Source: Bacteroidaceae bacterium
GTDB taxonomy: Bacteria; Bacteroidota; Bacteroidia; Bacteroidales; Bacteroidaceae
Assembly: GCA_016292545.1 (NCBI GenBank)
Contig: JAEDIG010000134.1
Coordinates: forward strand, 1 to 6,713
Reading direction: 5' to 3'
DNA: 6,713 bases
Within the stretch, counting starts at the first letter, position 1, and each line of letters opens with the position of its first letter. The notes below the pieces were generated by a model. It made no database searches, was not told the origin of the DNA, and worked only from the letters and a program-made list of their open reading frames with translations. Made by a program: the position numbers and the translations under genes. Positions 6,415-6,713 of this stretch are shown piece by piece.

Positions 6415-6446
6415 ACATGTAGTCCTGCTTTTGCCCCTGTAGGGCG
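6415..6446 (-). repeat. Right arm of the 32-bp perfect inverted repeat (partner 29-60)
   Basis: This arm is the exact reverse complement of 29-60. It holds ACATGTAGTCCTGCTTTT followed by the small palindrome GCCCCTGTAGGGC (6433-6445). The core AGTCCTGCTTTTG is also shared with 90-102, so three copies of it occur in the window. Confidence 0.8.
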
Positions 6447-6525
6447 ACGGTATCTGTGTGGACTTGATCACCCAGGGTGCCGCTGCGCTCTACCCTGGGC
6501 TGAGAGCAGGTTGCCCCTCCAGGGC
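6433..6525 (+). repeat. Single palindromic repeat unit, same orientation as 176-350
   Basis: The order matches the left array: small palindrome GCCCCTGTAGGGC (6433-6445), then CGACGGT, a variable spacer, the CCCAGGG/CCCTGGG stem with its 15-nt loop (6471-6499), then another small palindrome GCCCCTCCAGGGC (6513-6525). The larger loop has GCTGCGCTC where the left copies have GCTTCGCTC, and the GGCTTTT stretch is replaced by AGAGCAGGT, so this copy is more diverged. Confidence 0.75.
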
Positions 6526-6544
6526 GCATATAACCGATATTACG

Positions 6545-6713
6545 CCCTGGGATACCACGCCACACACAAGCCTTCGCCCTGGAAGGGCAAAAGCCAACAG
6601 CCCAGGGCAGAATGGAGCGAAGCGGAATGACACCCTGGGGTATCACGCCACACACAAACCTTCGCCCTGGAAGGGCAAAAGCCAACAGCCCAGGGCAGAA
6701 TGGAGCGAAGCGG
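6545..6713 (-). repeat. Two tandem 81-bp repeat copies, 88-bp period, running off the window
   Basis: Segments 6545-6625 and 6633-6713 align over 81 bases with three substitutions by eye. Each carries CCCTGGG, the shared CACGCCACACACAA stretch, the small palindrome GCCCTGGAAGGGC (6576-6588 and 6664-6676), GGCAAAAGCCAACAGCCCAGGGCAG and GAGCGAAGCGG. They are reverse-complement relatives of the units at 176-350 and 6433-6525. The array continues past the window edge. The region 6369-6713 contains no credible gene. Confidence 0.85.

Noticed and set aside
6403..6685. Overlapping small open frames on both strands in the right repeats
   Set aside because: Both run through palindromic repeat units and end within or beyond them; they have no independent coding support.

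Overview
The window looks like a piece of a Bacteroidota chromosome, most likely Bacteroidales and probably Prevotellaceae-like; the family is inference and genus is not resolved. Three promoters match the Bacteroidota form (TAnnTTTG at -7, TTTG/TTG at -33). The start codons lack Shine-Dalgarno sequences. The gene content (GH95 fucosidase, permuted Kelch mutarotase, ZIP transporter, BCP-type peroxiredoxin) fits gut or oral members of that group.

Layout: positions 1-374 are non-coding and packed with short palindromic repeats. A two-gene leftward operon follows. GH95 alpha-L-fucosidase (4804 down to 2384) is upstream, and a Kelch mutarotase fused to a multi-helix membrane domain (2387 down to 375) is downstream; the two overlap by 4 bp (ATGA). 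Positions 4805-4958 hold divergent promoters, one for the operon and one for a tRNA-Thr(GGT) gene at 4959-5030. Rightward from there come a promoter, a ZIP-family metal transporter (5121-5879) and, 33 bp later, a thiol peroxidase (5913-6368). From 6369 to the end the sequence returns to the same repeat family.

How the genes may work together: the fucosidase and mutarotase both carry signal peptides and are translationally coupled. GH95 enzymes invert the anomeric centre, so the fucose they release is the beta anomer. A coupled periplasmic mutarotase would speed its equilibration, and the attached membrane domain may be a remnant or divergent form of a sodium:solute symporter that once imported, or still imports, the sugar. 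No SusC/SusD pair, sulfatase, sialidase or fucose catabolic gene lies in the window. The ZIP and peroxiredoxin genes look like a separate small unit linking metal uptake with peroxide defence.

The most unusual elements are the repeat clusters at both ends and the truncated-looking transporter domain that ends right beside one of them. I see no CRISPR array, phage genes, transposase or obvious defence system.
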